NCBI GenBank assembly: GCA_900472925.1
Contig: UCJU01000001.1
Span: forward strand, 1-64,000
Length of the DNA: 64,000 nt
From: Hyphomicrobiales bacterium
Lineage (GTDB): Bacteria > Pseudomonadota > Alphaproteobacteria > Rhizobiales > Rhizobiaceae
Direction: 5' to 3'
Shown here: positions 8,824 to 16,503 of the stretch, one piece after another
How the letters are laid out: each line of letters begins with the position of its first letter
Position numbering within the stretch: the stretch's first letter is position 1
Translations under genes and position numbers: made by a program
The notes under the pieces: model-generated
Database searches by the model: none
What the model saw: only the letters and a program-made list of their open reading frames with translations
What the model was told of the DNA's origin: nothing

Positions 8824-9816
8824 TCACTTTGGGCAAGAGTTGTCCGACATATAGTCGTGAACCTTGACAGTGCCGGCGATGATATCTGCTTTCGCCTTTT
8901 CAACGGCGGCAGTCATTTCCGGGGTGATCAGAGCCTTGTTGTTGTCATCGAGTGCGTAGGCAACGCCGTCTTCCTTGACACCGAGAGCGGTTACGCCAGC
9001 GGTAAACTTGTCGTCCTTGGTATCCTTGAACGCGTTATAAACAGCAAGATCGACGCGCTTGACCATCGAGGTCAGAACAGAACCGGGGTGTAGGTGGTTC
9101 TGGTTGGAATCCACGCCGATGGAATATTTCTTGTTGTCCGCAACGGTCTGGAGAACACCAAGACCGGTCGCGCCTGCCGCTGCGTAAATTACGTCGGCAC
9201 CCTGATCGAGCTGGTTCTTCGTCAACTCTCCACCGCGAACCGGGTCGTTCCAGGCAGCACCGGTGGTGCCGGTCATGTTCTGGAAGACTTCGATCTTGTC
9301 ATTGGCAGCTTTTGCGCCCTGTGCATAACCACAGGCGAACTTGCGGATCAGCGGAATATCCATGCCACCGATGAAACCGACCTTGCCGGTCTTCGATGCC
9401 ATACCTGCTAGAAGTCCGACGAGGTAAGAGCCTTCTTCTTCCTTGTAAACGACGGAGCGCACATTTGGCAGCTCAACGACGGAGTCGATAATAACGAACT
9501 TTGTGTCTGGAAACTCTGCAGCGACCTTTTCCATGGCAGACGTCCAGGCAAAGGATACGGCAACCACGGGGTTGAAGCCACGGCTTGCGAAGTTACGGAT
9601 GGCCTGCTCGCCCTGTGTGTCGCTGGTCGGCTCGAAGTCGCGGTATTCGGTGCCGCTTTCCGCCTTGAACTTTTCTGCGCCTGTCGCAGCGGCTTCGTTG
9701 AACGATTTGTCGAACTTGCCGCCCGTGCCATAGACCAGTGCAGGCTTGATGTCCGCAGCCAAAGCGGAAGCTGACATCGCGGCCAGCGCGAAAAGCGTCA
9801 GAAGGGATTTTTTCAT
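8824..9816 (-). CDS. BMP-family nucleoside-binding periplasmic protein
   Basis: Exported substrate-binding protein of the basic membrane protein (BMP/PnrA) family, which binds nucleosides for ABC uptake. Residues 1-20 are a typical signal peptide ending ASALAA. The fold markers are GTGGKFDKSFNEAA near the N terminus, GFIGGMDIPLIRKFACGY in the middle and a C-terminal KVHDYMSDNSCPK. No lipobox Cys follows the signal peptide, so it is probably a soluble periplasmic protein. At 330 residues it is full length. It is the first gene of the salvage operon, and a leader hairpin lies upstream. Confidence 0.92.
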   Translation of the reverse strand: MKKSLLTLFALAAMSASALAADIKPALVYGTGGKFDKSFNEAAATGAEKFKAESGTEYRDFEPTSDTQGEQAIRNFASRGFNPVVAVSFAWTSAMEKVAAEFPDTKFVIIDSVVELPNVRSVVYKEEEGSYLVGLLAGMASKTGKVGFIGGMDIPLIRKFACGYAQGAKAANDKIEVFQNMTGTTGAAWNDPVRGGELTKNQLDQGADVIYAAAGATGLGVLQTVADNKKYSIGVDSNQNHLHPGSVLTSMVKRVDLAVYNAFKDTKDDKFTAGVTALGVKEDGVAYALDDNNKALITPEMTAAVEKAKADIIAGTVKVHDYMSDNSCPK

Positions 9817-10118
9817 TGTGCAGCCCTGTTGTTACAGTTTGGTTTTTTAAAGGGTCCTCCCGCAAACCCGTAAAACGGGCATGTCTGCGGAACTGCCAGC
9901 CTTTTCTAGACTGTGCGTGGGTTATCCTTGCACGGCTGCGAGAAAAATTCATCCGGTTTTTTTTACCCGGTGGAAAAACCCTTAACTGCTATTTTGTGAA
10001 GCAATATGCATAAAAAAGAGCTGCGGCGTTGCGATAACAATGAGCAGGGTTACAGCGCAGGAGCAAAGGCCTGCAAAAATGCAAAGCCTTCGCCTCACGG
10101 CTTGGTCACGAAAAAGAC
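9817..10118 (-). promoter_or_regulatory. Gene-free region: leader of the nucleoside operon and msrA 3' flank
   Basis: About 300 bases with no convincing gene. On the minus strand a hairpin at 9860-9890 (CCGCA/TGCGG outer arms and CCCG/CGGG inner arms around TTTTA) lies some 45 bases before the binding-protein start and may shape the leader RNA. A second inverted repeat at 10066-10090 (AAGGC/GCCTT with inner TGCA/TGCA) follows the msrA stop and could end its transcript, though it has no good T-run. I could not match a known riboswitch or a clear promoter hexamer pair. Confidence 0.4.
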
Positions 10119-10769
10119 TTAAGCGATATTGCAGCTCACGCCTGTTCCCCGAAGGCCGCAATAACCGCCGGGATTTTTCGCCAGATACTGCTGGTGGTAG
10201 TCTTCCGCGTAATAAAAGATATCCAGTGGCTCAATTTCCGTTGTGATCGCCTGGCGGTGACCAGCATCCTTCAGCGCTTGCTGGAAGACATCGCGGGCAG
10301 CCTTGACGTCAGCCAGTTGCTCATCGCTGGTGGTATAGATGGCGGATCGGTAGGTCGTACCGACATCGTTGCCCTGACGCATACCTTGCGTCGGGTCATG
10401 CTCCTCGAAGAATATCTTCAGCAAGGCGGCCAGCGAAACCTTCGCCGGATCGAACACGACTTTTACCATCTCAGTGTGGCCTGTCAGTCCTGTGGTTGTT
10501 TCCTGATAGGTAGGATTTCGCGTAATGCCTCCGGCGTAGCCGACAGCGGTGACCCATACGCCCGGTGTTTGCCAGAACAGGCGCTCCGCCCCCCAGAAAC
10601 ATCCCATGCCCAGATAGATCGTTTGCAGATTGTCTGGGTATGGGCCTTTCAACGGATTTCCGTTGACGAAATGATGCTCCGGGATCACCAGCGCTTCATC
10701 ACGCCCGGGGTACGAGGTTTCCGGTGTCGGCATCACGGTTTTTTTGGACATCGTATCAAATGCGAACAT
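10119..10769 (-). CDS. msrA: Peptide-methionine (S)-S-oxide reductase
   Basis: Repairs oxidised methionine (the S-sulfoxide) in proteins. The catalytic motif GCFWGAER and the downstream YAGG are present, followed by [12 protein letters not shown] and the EDYHQQYL block. A second Cys pair near the C terminus ([12 protein letters not shown]) would supply the resolving cysteines. At 216 residues it is the long MsrA form with an N-terminal extension before the catalytic core. It is a monocistronic-looking gene between the nucleoside operon and a small membrane protein gene. Confidence 0.95.
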   Translation of the reverse strand: MFAFDTMSKKTVMPTPETSYPGRDEALVIPEHHFVNGNPLKGPYPDNLQTIYLGMGCFWGAERLFWQTPGVWVTAVGYAGGITRNPTYQETTTGLTGHTEMVKVVFDPAKVSLAALLKIFFEEHDPTQGMRQGNDVGTTYRSAIYTTSDEQLADVKAARDVFQQALKDAGHRQAITTEIEPLDIFYYAEDYHQQYLAKNPGGYCGLRGTGVSCNIA

Positions 10770-10837
10770 TGCAGCTCCTTGCGTGCCCGAACAGGCCGCC
10801 TTCTGGTTTCAGCATGATGTGCGTGACAATAGCCGCC

Positions 10838-11155
10838 TCAAGCGGCAAATCGGCCTATGGTTCTCTGCTTCTTGTAGCCCGCCATCCAGAACAGGAGTGA
10901 CAGGGTGAGAAGAACCGCAAAAGCCGGAATCATCGACAAGCCATTTTCGACCCACCGCCACGCTTCAGGATGAATATAGTGCGCGACACCGGCTTCTACC
11001 ATGGTGACCGATGCAGGAAAAAACTTCACCCACGCATCTTGGGCGCTCATCAAGTCCACGGACGACGTCGAGACCGAGCGGATTGAATCAAGGACACCGA
11101 CGCCCACTGCAGCAGCCAGAAACAAGAAGCTGATGAACCGGAAAACCGTTTTCAT
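10838..11155 (-). CDS. Small membrane protein of unknown function
   Basis: A 105-residue protein with two predicted hydrophobic helices, one at the N terminus (FISFLFLAAAVGVGVL) and one near the C terminus (MIPAFAVLLTLSLLFWMAGY), joined by a polar segment containing SAQDAWVKFFPAS. The C-terminal tail is basic (KKQRTIGRFAA). The start MKTVFRF at 11155 is used; the frame stays open further upstream only because it crosses the antisense of the tRNA gene. I have no function for it. Confidence 0.7.
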   Translation of the reverse strand: MKTVFRFISFLFLAAAVGVGVLDSIRSVSTSSVDLMSAQDAWVKFFPASVTMVEAGVAHYIHPEAWRWVENGLSMIPAFAVLLTLSLLFWMAGYKKQRTIGRFAA

Positions 11156-11387
11156 GAATGGTCGCTCCGATGATTGTTGCAAAACTGCGCGCCCGCTGGC
11201 GCGCTTGGCGTTGGTCGATAAGTCACTGGATAATGTCACCAAACCGTCTTTGCAATCCTCATCCGTAGCAAGCAATTGTTGCACAAATAAAAAAACTGAC
11301 AGATTCGGGTTGATCCCTGCGAATTCATCGGTATATATCGCGCCGTTCCAGTGATTTGCAGTTTTCACAAAATGCAGATGTTTAGAC

Positions 11388-11477
11388 GGACAGGTGGCCG
11401 AGTGGTTTAAGGCGCACGCCTGGAACGCGTGTGTGCGTGAAAGCGTACCGTGGGTTCGAATCCCACCCTGTCCGCCA
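11388..11477 (+). tRNA. tRNA-Ser (GGA anticodon)
   Basis: The acceptor arms GGACAGG and CCTGTCC pair, followed by discriminator G and an encoded CCA at 11475-11477. The D-arm GTGGCCGAGTGG, the anticodon loop CTGGAAC with anticodon GGA, a long variable arm and the T-loop GGTTCGAATCC give a 90-base class II tRNA. Its 3' end is the integration site of the adjacent element, and the element leaves the tRNA intact. Confidence 0.97.
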
Positions 11478-11480
11478 TCC
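11463..11480 (+). repeat. attL: 18-bp core in the tRNA-Ser 3' end
   Basis: CCACCCTGTCCGCCATCC covers the 3' T-stem/acceptor strand, discriminator and CCA of tRNA-Ser plus three bases beyond. The same 18 bases recur at 22198-22215 in the same orientation. Bases on either side differ between the two copies. Confidence 0.9.
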
Positions 11481-11507
11481 TCTTTTGTAAACCACTGATT
11501 TCCCATC

Positions 11508-12602
11508 TTATTCACCTTTCGTTTGTCCAACTTTCGAGTTGGGTTGGACAGATTTTGTTCTCTTTTTCGTCCCGGCAATCGCTTTCAAGCCTCGTTCTGC
11601 CAAGGTCGCTTGGTTGGCAGCGGCGGTGTAAACCGAGACTTGTTTGAGGTCAGTGTGGCCGGTAACCGCTTTGATTACGTCGCCACTCATGTTTCCTTCG
11701 GCCATGCGGCGGGCTGCGGCTTTGCGTAGACCGTGCGCCGTACAGTGAGTTAGGTCAGCTTCATTGCATCGGTCTCTAAACCAATTGCCGAAACCGGCTG
11801 GCGTGAACGGCTTGCCGTAATCGGTCGTGAGGAATGTTGGGTTTGTTCTCGGAAGCACTCGGATTGCATCGGTAAGAGCGGGTAGCATGAACAAATCAAG
11901 CTCCGCGTCGGTCTTCACCTGCTTCACTTGAATGTGCTTGCCCTTGATCTTACCCCAGCCCATTGCGACCACATCGCTGCGCCGCTGCGCGGTGTACAGC
12001 AGAAGAGTGAGCGCAAGGCGGGCCTTGGTGCCTTCTGGATGACGCGCCTCGTAGGCGGCGATTTCCAACTCCGTCCAGGTGTGGAAACCCTTTGTCTTCT
12101 TTTTGAAGCCTTCCACGGACTCGGTTGGATTGTGTGCTATCCATCTTTGCGCGACAGCATGGCGCAGCATGATTTTCAGGATCGATAGCAGACGATTTGC
12201 TGCTTGCGGAGTCTCGGACATCGATCCGATAATGGCGCTGATATGCTCATAACGGAGATCGCGCACCATCCTGTGGCCGTGTTTCTCACGAAAGCGCTCA
12301 ATGATCAGCCGGTAGGTGTGTTTCGTGCTGTCTCGCAGGCCAGTGAACTTGGGAGAGCGATAATAGGAGACCGCCAGCGCGTCGAATGATCCCGCCTTGG
12401 TGCGGCTTGCGCCGAGGTTGGCGCGCCAGTCAGTGACGCCTGCAAGGGCTTCTGCATACGCTTTCTCAAACTCAACGCCCAAGGGTGGATAGGGGAGATA
12501 TGTATCAACACCCTTGGCACGGAAACGGACACGCCGCTTTTTATGGCGGTCGATGACGAGAGAACAATGCTTGGGAAGGCCGTTGCGGCTCTTGCGGGTC
12601 AT
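11508..12602 (-). CDS. int: Tyrosine-type site-specific integrase
   Basis: A 364-residue phage-type integrase. The N-terminal part holds an Arm-type segment (SLVIDRHKKRRVRFRAKG) and a SAM-like core-binding domain (about residues 70-160, with TKHTYRLIIERFREKHG). The catalytic domain shows the Arg of LLYTAQRRSDV, the HGLRKAAAR box, the GHTD box and the Tyr of SVYTAA. It lies 30 bases from the tRNA 3' end and overlaps the small upstream gene by four bases (ATGA), so the two are co-translated. It should recombine the 18-bp core of the tRNA with the element's attachment site. Confidence 0.93.
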   Translation of the reverse strand: MTRKSRNGLPKHCSLVIDRHKKRRVRFRAKGVDTYLPYPPLGVEFEKAYAEALAGVTDWRANLGASRTKAGSFDALAVSYYRSPKFTGLRDSTKHTYRLIIERFREKHGHRMVRDLRYEHISAIIGSMSETPQAANRLLSILKIMLRHAVAQRWIAHNPTESVEGFKKKTKGFHTWTELEIAAYEARHPEGTKARLALTLLLYTAQRRSDVVAMGWGKIKGKHIQVKQVKTDAELDLFMLPALTDAIRVLPRTNPTFLTTDYGKPFTPAGFGNWFRDRCNEADLTHCTAHGLRKAAARRMAEGNMSGDVIKAVTGHTDLKQVSVYTAAANQATLAERGLKAIAGTKKRTKSVQPNSKVGQTKGE

Positions 12603-12781
12603 TTCAGAACGTCATCCCAGCTGTTTTCAGATGACGCGCGGGCTTGATCCGCGAAGGACGCCAGCGCCTCGATACGGCCATCAGGATGAATAGTGATCTT
12701 TGCGTTTTCAAAACCCGCATCGATAGCGGCCTTGAAAAGGCGCTTGGCATCATTTTGCCGAATGGGTGAAGTGCGGGCCAT
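12599..12781 (-). CDS. Small protein coupled to the integrase, possible directionality factor
   Basis: A 60-residue protein starting MARTSPIRQNDAKRLFKA. It has a basic helix (DAKRLFKAAIDAG) followed by a predicted beta hairpin (AKITIHPDGRIEAL) and an acidic tail. The gene overlaps the integrase start by four bases. Small proteins of this general shape often sit just before integrases in rhizobial prophages; an excisionase or Int-accessory role is an inference from position only. Upstream, arms ACGGCCCC and GGGGCCGT at 12803-12824 form a hairpin that separates it from the capsid gene. Confidence 0.65.
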   Translation of the reverse strand: MARTSPIRQNDAKRLFKAAIDAGFENAKITIHPDGRIEALASFADQARASSENSWDDVLK

Positions 12782-12837
12782 ATCTGAACCTCGTGAAGGT
12801 GGACGGCCCCATGACAGGGGCCGTTGACATAGTTGGA

Positions 12838-14787
12838 TTATTGGCCGGGATTGAAGTACGCAGCGCGCCAGTCGAAGGGGCCGCAGGCGAAATCGAGCAG
12901 GCATCGCATCTGAGTGCCGAGGACTTCCCAGCCTTCCTTACTTTCAACGTGCGGGCCGGGAGCACCATCCAAGTAACCGTGCATGATGGCTGGACGCTGG
13001 GCCGGGTCAGCAAAGAGATACCAGCCCTTGCCCGTAATGCGGTTTTCGACTTCGACCCGAAGTTTGCCAGCGAAAGGGTTTGCATCCGACTGGTTGACCA
13101 CGTTGACCTGCGCGACGATCTTTTCCGCTTCGGTTTCCTGTTCCGGCCCCACCAGCAAAATTCGTGGCACAACGCCAGCAGTGCCGGTTCCATTGACATT
13201 CTTATGCTGGCGCATCGCCAGCCGGGCGATTGAAAGAGCTTCGACCGTGATGGCCGTGCCACCTGCTGGTTTGCCGTTGACGATTGATCCAGCCATATTC
13301 TTGCGGTCTGGATGGAAGAACGTAACGTTGTCACCGAACTGGATGCCCAAGCGTTCGTTAGCAGTGAAAAGGCTTGCGAACAAATTGCCCTCTGTTTCTG
13401 CCGCAGATTGCGCGAAGACGCCGAGAAAATCAGAAAAGGCCCCCAGATCGTCGTTCACCAGCGCCTGACGGCTGATGCTGAACATTTTCGCGTAAGTCTC
13501 AAGCTTGAGGCCGCGGCTGTCTTCACTGGTGGTGCCACTTTTGATCTCACCGCTTTCAAGAACCTTTTCCAGCAACGGCGCTTCACCAGGGCGAACAAAT
13601 GACTGCTGGCGGAAGTCGCGAGCATTACGCTGCATAGAGAGCGATTTCAGCGGAGAGGCTTGAGGCTCATAACGCTGCAACAAGGCGCGGTTGCCAGCAG
13701 CTTCCAGCAGTATGGGGAAATCCGAGGTCGTGTGCATTGCGCGGGACGAGATGCCATCTATCCGGCGACCGCCGATCAGCACATCGGCAACACGTCCATC
13801 GTCCATTCCGCGTGTCGAAACGCCGTTTTCTTCCAAAAACTGCCGCCCGATTTCGACGCTGGATCGTCCCGCAAGCGGATTGCTTTTCAATTGTGATGCA
13901 GCACCAAGGCGCACAGCGAGCGCGTCGATTACAGCTGTGCGAATGTCAGCCCCTTCGTCGCCAAAGCTGACACCAACACGTGAGTCGGTGGGTGCCTGCC
14001 GTTCTACATCGGCCATCATTTTGTTGAATGCCGACCGGATGGAGCGCATAGAGCCTTCGCCTTCCTGTACGACCTCATCGAACTCGGAAGCGCTAAAACC
14101 TGCCCGAATTGCAGTATCGCGCATTGAGAAAAGACGCTGTGTGTCTTCAAGTGAAAGGCTGCGCTGCGCAACCGGCTGACGGCCCTCGTCCTCGTGGCCG
14201 GTACGAATATCGTCATCTTGAACATCATCTTCCACCTGCGGCGCGGCGCGGCGGGACTGCGTGGGCTTTCTAGCCATCTTTACATTTCCTCTGATTGTTG
14301 CGTTGGGATCAGCCGGGACCGCGACGAAGGAAATCTCCGAAGGCTCCCAGCGAGTTGCAGTGATGACCGGGACGCTACCGCGCGCTCCGGTTTCTTCAGC
14401 TTTGAGAATTCGATAGCCGACGCTGACCTTGCCAAGCATGCCGTCGCGGACCAGCGCGAAGGCGGCGTTGCCACCCTCGTTGTCCGCGAAGCGAAGCTTC
14501 ATGAGAAGCTTGCGACCTTCGAAGCGGGTTTCCACGACCTGCCCCAAGATATCCTTTACGCTGGTGCGGCGATGGCTATCCAGAACCGGAAGATTTTGCA
14601 GTCGGGTGGCGACAACCGCATCCGGTGCGCAGCGCAAAACTTCATCGCCAAAAACGCGGCGAACCTTCGTTTCTGTCGCCGCAACCACCCAAACTGTGCG
14701 TTCTTCCACGTCGAGGGTTTCTGACCGGAAACCAGAGGTCCGGCGCAGATCGGTTTCGGCTTTGGCTTTGCGGAGGGCGTTCGTCAT
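12838..14787 (-). CDS. Fused prohead protease / major capsid protein
   Basis: One 649-residue frame carries two head-assembly functions. Residues 1-170 resemble HK97-type prohead proteases: LPVLDSHRR with the likely catalytic His, KVSVGYRI with the likely Ser, and SEISFVAVPADPNATI closing the domain. A charged linker (about 180-290, acidic with DDVQDDDI and an arginine-rich helix) acts like a scaffolding delta-region, and the rest is a major capsid protein (SFVRPGEAPLLEKVLESGE, FSISRQALVNDDLGAF, and C-terminal GWEVLGTQMRCLLDFACGPF). Start MTNALRKAKAE at 14787. Fusions of this kind are known in siphophage-like prophages. The gene starts one base after the MerR-like gene ends. Confidence 0.88.
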   Translation of the reverse strand: MTNALRKAKAETDLRRTSGFRSETLDVEERTVWVVAATETKVRRVFGDEVLRCAPDAVVATRLQNLPVLDSHRRTSVKDILGQVVETRFEGRKLLMKLRFADNEGGNAAFALVRDGMLGKVSVGYRILKAEETGARGSVPVITATRWEPSEISFVAVPADPNATIRGNVKMARKPTQSRRAAPQVEDDVQDDDIRTGHEDEGRQPVAQRSLSLEDTQRLFSMRDTAIRAGFSASEFDEVVQEGEGSMRSIRSAFNKMMADVERQAPTDSRVGVSFGDEGADIRTAVIDALAVRLGAASQLKSNPLAGRSSVEIGRQFLEENGVSTRGMDDGRVADVLIGGRRIDGISSRAMHTTSDFPILLEAAGNRALLQRYEPQASPLKSLSMQRNARDFRQQSFVRPGEAPLLEKVLESGEIKSGTTSEDSRGLKLETYAKMFSISRQALVNDDLGAFSDFLGVFAQSAAETEGNLFASLFTANERLGIQFGDNVTFFHPDRKNMAGSIVNGKPAGGTAITVEALSIARLAMRQHKNVNGTGTAGVVPRILLVGPEQETEAEKIVAQVNVVNQSDANPFAGKLRVEVENRITGKGWYLFADPAQRPAIMHGYLDGAPGPHVESKEGWEVLGTQMRCLLDFACGPFDWRAAYFNPGQ

Positions 14788-14788
14788 G

Positions 14789-15310
14789 TCAGCCCTCGTC
14801 GCTTGCGCGCAGCGCCTTGATGACGCGGCGGGCAATCGCGCTGACGTTGACAGAGAGAACTACTTCCGCAGCTTCTTTCGTCAGGGCGTCCGTGGCTTCG
14901 AATGCAGTCGGAACGTGGGCCTGCCAGTCGGCAAGGCTCAAGAACAAACTGTTATTCCAGCCCGAACCGTCTTCGGAAGCGCTACCATCAACGAGGCAGT
15001 AGATACGATCCGGCTCCCCAGCTTCAAAGAACTCCGCCGCAATGGCATTTTTGATGTCTTCCGATCCCGCGACGATACGGAATGCTTCTTCCAGATCGAA
15101 ACCGAAGCGCGCGAGATAGGTCGCAATACCCATCATGCAAACTTCGCTAACACTGTAGCGGCGGCGTGAACGTGGATTGTCTTCGCCACCTTCCAAAATC
15201 TGGCCGAAATCGCAGACGCCACGGGCGCGCCAGTGGCGAAAAGTGATCGGGCTGACACCGATAGCCTGCGCAGCAGCGCCAGCGAGAAAGACAGTCTTAA
15301 GCTTGTTCAT
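14789..15310 (-). CDS. MerR-like helix-turn-helix protein
   Basis: A 173-residue protein, start MNKLKTVFLAG. The N-terminal winged helix is MerR-like: AAAQAIGVSPITFRHWRARG as the recognition helix-turn-helix, then SRRRYSVSEVCMMGIATYLARFG for the wing and following helix. The C-terminal part (about 90-173) is unrecognised. It is tightly linked to the capsid-protease fusion (one-base gap), so it may regulate or be co-expressed with the head gene. A role in packaging rather than transcription cannot be excluded, since small terminase subunits also begin with HTH domains, but its length and fold signals favour a regulator. Confidence 0.75.
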   Translation of the reverse strand: MNKLKTVFLAGAAAQAIGVSPITFRHWRARGVCDFGQILEGGEDNPRSRRRYSVSEVCMMGIATYLARFGFDLEEAFRIVAGSEDIKNAIAAEFFEAGEPDRIYCLVDGSASEDGSGWNNSLFLSLADWQAHVPTAFEATDALTKEAAEVVLSVNVSAIARRVIKALRASDEG

Positions 15311-15393
15311 TTTGAGCCTCTTTAAGTTGGATGTGCAACCAAAAAACATGGCGGCCCGATTCTGTCAACTTAGTTGCACGTAGGACTCAAAAT

Positions 15394-15729
15394 TCATTGT
15401 GAAGAGCTACCATCACGCAGTTCACGCGCAATTTCAAAGAGGCGCTCTGAAAGCAAACTGGCGCGCTCATCCGCCTCACTTGCCCTAACCATCACATCGG
15501 TGACTTGGAAACTTAGGTGACGACGCTCTCCAGGGCCAATAAGATATTGGTCCCTCGCTTCTGTACTCGCATCGAAAATCAGGCGATCTATACTGTCGTG
15601 CAAAATCTCTGCGGCAGTGTGCACGTCCTTCGTATCGCCAGTCAGCATGTCGAATTCGTGCGCCAAAGTAAGCAGGCGCTCGATGGCGCTTGCGCCACCG
15701 GCATTTTCCGTTGTACATTTCATTCGCAT
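15394..15729 (-). CDS. Hypothetical element protein
   Basis: A 111-residue, acidic, mostly helical protein (AIERLLTLAHEFDMLTGD, then AAEILHDSIDRLIFDAST and a C-terminal ERLFEIARELRDG). No cysteine pattern, signal peptide or membrane segment. A second Met two codons in (MKCTTEN, 15723) is an equally good start. It lies between the MerR-like gene and the left-hand Arc-type repressor gene. I do not recognise the family. Confidence 0.6.
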   Translation of the reverse strand: MRMKCTTENAGGASAIERLLTLAHEFDMLTGDTKDVHTAAEILHDSIDRLIFDASTEARDQYLIGPGERRHLSFQVTDVMVRASEADERASLLSERLFEIARELRDGSSSQ

Positions 15730-15757
15730 TACAGTGCACCTTTCTAAAGGTTAGAAA

Positions 15758-15790
15758 GCCGACGCGGGTTTACGAGGCCGTTGCGTCGGC
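15758..15790 (-). terminator. Possible terminator at the end of the leftward Arc-type gene
   Basis: Arms GCCGACGC and GCGTCGGC enclose a 17-base loop and overlap the last codons of the leftward repressor gene. On the minus strand the stem is followed by TTTCTAACC; on the plus strand by TTTTT. It could end transcription in either direction, or weaken read-through into the gene at 15394-15729. Confidence 0.45.
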
Positions 15791-15964
15791 TTTTTGCGTT
15801 TCGGTAGCGAGTACCTTTTCAAGGCAAAAGATGATCTCGGCATTCATTGATCGTCGATTTGCTTCCGCTCGATTTTTGATGGTGTCGCGCATCCCTTGGG
15901 GAAATCGTACGATATACTGATCGGCCTTCCCGCTTGGAAAGGCATGTCTCTTTGGGGTGTCCAT
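15770..15964 (-). CDS. Arc-family repressor, leftward copy
   Basis: A 64-residue ribbon-helix-helix protein. The motif DQYIVRFPQGMRDTIKNRAE followed by RRSMNAEIIFCLE is the Arc/Mnt pattern: a short beta strand for operator contact (QYIVRF), then two helices. The start MDTPKRH at 15964 is chosen by the position of TTGGAG and the operator upstream. It diverges from a second, similar gene across a 113-base control region with two identical palindromes. The pair looks like a two-repressor lysogeny switch. Confidence 0.85.
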   Translation of the reverse strand: MDTPKRHAFPSGKADQYIVRFPQGMRDTIKNRAEANRRSMNAEIIFCLEKVLATETQKADATAS

Positions 15965-15983
15965 GAAGGCTCCAACGAATCTA

Positions 15984-16000
15984 TATCGCCTAGTGCGATA
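15984..16000. promoter_or_regulatory. Operator O1 (17-bp palindrome)
   Basis: TATCGCCTAGTGCGATA, with TATCGC and GCGATA as perfect arms. It lies 20 bases upstream of the leftward Arc-type start, where it would cover that gene's promoter or 5' end. An identical copy is found at 16041-16057. Confidence 0.75.
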
Positions 16001-16007
16001 CCGGAAC

Positions 16008-16020
16008 ATCGCCTAAGGAT
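16008..16020. promoter_or_regulatory. Degenerate third operator-like site
   Basis: ATCGCCTAAGGAT resembles the left half of the 17-bp operators (ATCGCCTA is shared) with a decayed right arm. It lies about midway between the two perfect copies, as a weaker site for cooperative binding would. Confidence 0.4.
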
Positions 16021-16040
16021 ATCATTGCGTCAAGATGTTT

Positions 16041-16057
16041 TATCGCCTAGTGCGATA
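16041..16057. promoter_or_regulatory. Operator O2 (17-bp palindrome)
   Basis: A second exact copy of TATCGCCTAGTGCGATA, 57 bp from the first. It ends 20 bases before the ATG of the rightward Arc-type gene, mirroring the placement of O1 relative to the leftward gene. Confidence 0.75.
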
Positions 16058-16077
16058 TATCTTCATGGAGAGCAAAA

Positions 16078-16494
16078 ATGGTGCAGGACACGCCTAGTCG
16101 AAAATTAGACCAATACATTGTCCGGTTTCCAGACGGTATGCGTGACAGCATCAAAGATCGCGCCACCGACAATGGTCGCTCTATGAATAGCGAAATCGTG
16201 GCTTTGCTTGAGTTGGCTATGTCGCCACAGCCGGACACCGACCACCTTTATTACCGCCTTAGCCAGCGCGAGGAAGAAATAGAAGTTTTGAAAAGACATG
16301 CGGACGAATGGCGCAAATTAGCGCAAGCGCAAGTCAAGAGTAAAAACGGCTTTGCCAGCATACTAAAATCGTTCTGTCATCAGGTAATTGCATCCAAAAA
16401 TGATGTACCGCCGCATCTCGTAGAGCTGGCGAAAGAATTACTGGTGGTGGCGAACACGAATATGGACGATGCTAAAGATCAGATCGGTTTATAA
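16078..16494 (+). CDS. Arc-family repressor, rightward copy with a C-terminal extension
   Basis: A 138-residue protein whose first 45 residues parallel the leftward Arc-type protein (DQYIVRFPDGMRDSIKDRAT, then GRSMNSEIVALLE). After the ribbon-helix-helix it has a heptad-like helix (YYRLSQREEEIEVLKRHADE) and an unrecognised C-terminal helical part, which could allow higher-order assembly or ligand control. GGAGAG lies eight bases before the ATG. It is the first gene of the rightward cassette, so it probably controls that transcript and the divergent one through the shared operators. Confidence 0.85.
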   Translation: MVQDTPSRKLDQYIVRFPDGMRDSIKDRATDNGRSMNSEIVALLELAMSPQPDTDHLYYRLSQREEEIEVLKRHADEWRKLAQAQVKSKNGFASILKSFCHQVIASKNDVPPHLVELAKELLVVANTNMDDAKDQIGL

Positions 16495-16503
16495 GTGGGT
16501 TAG

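Noticed and set aside
9817-9900. Riboswitch in the leader of the nucleoside operon
   Set aside because: There is a hairpin, but I could not align it with the conserved core of a purine or other known riboswitch.
11156-11578. Upstream extension of the small membrane protein gene to about 246 residues
   Set aside because: The added part crosses the antisense of tRNA-Ser (giving the familiar GGIRTHGT-like string) and the real protein starts at the signal-like MKTVFRF.
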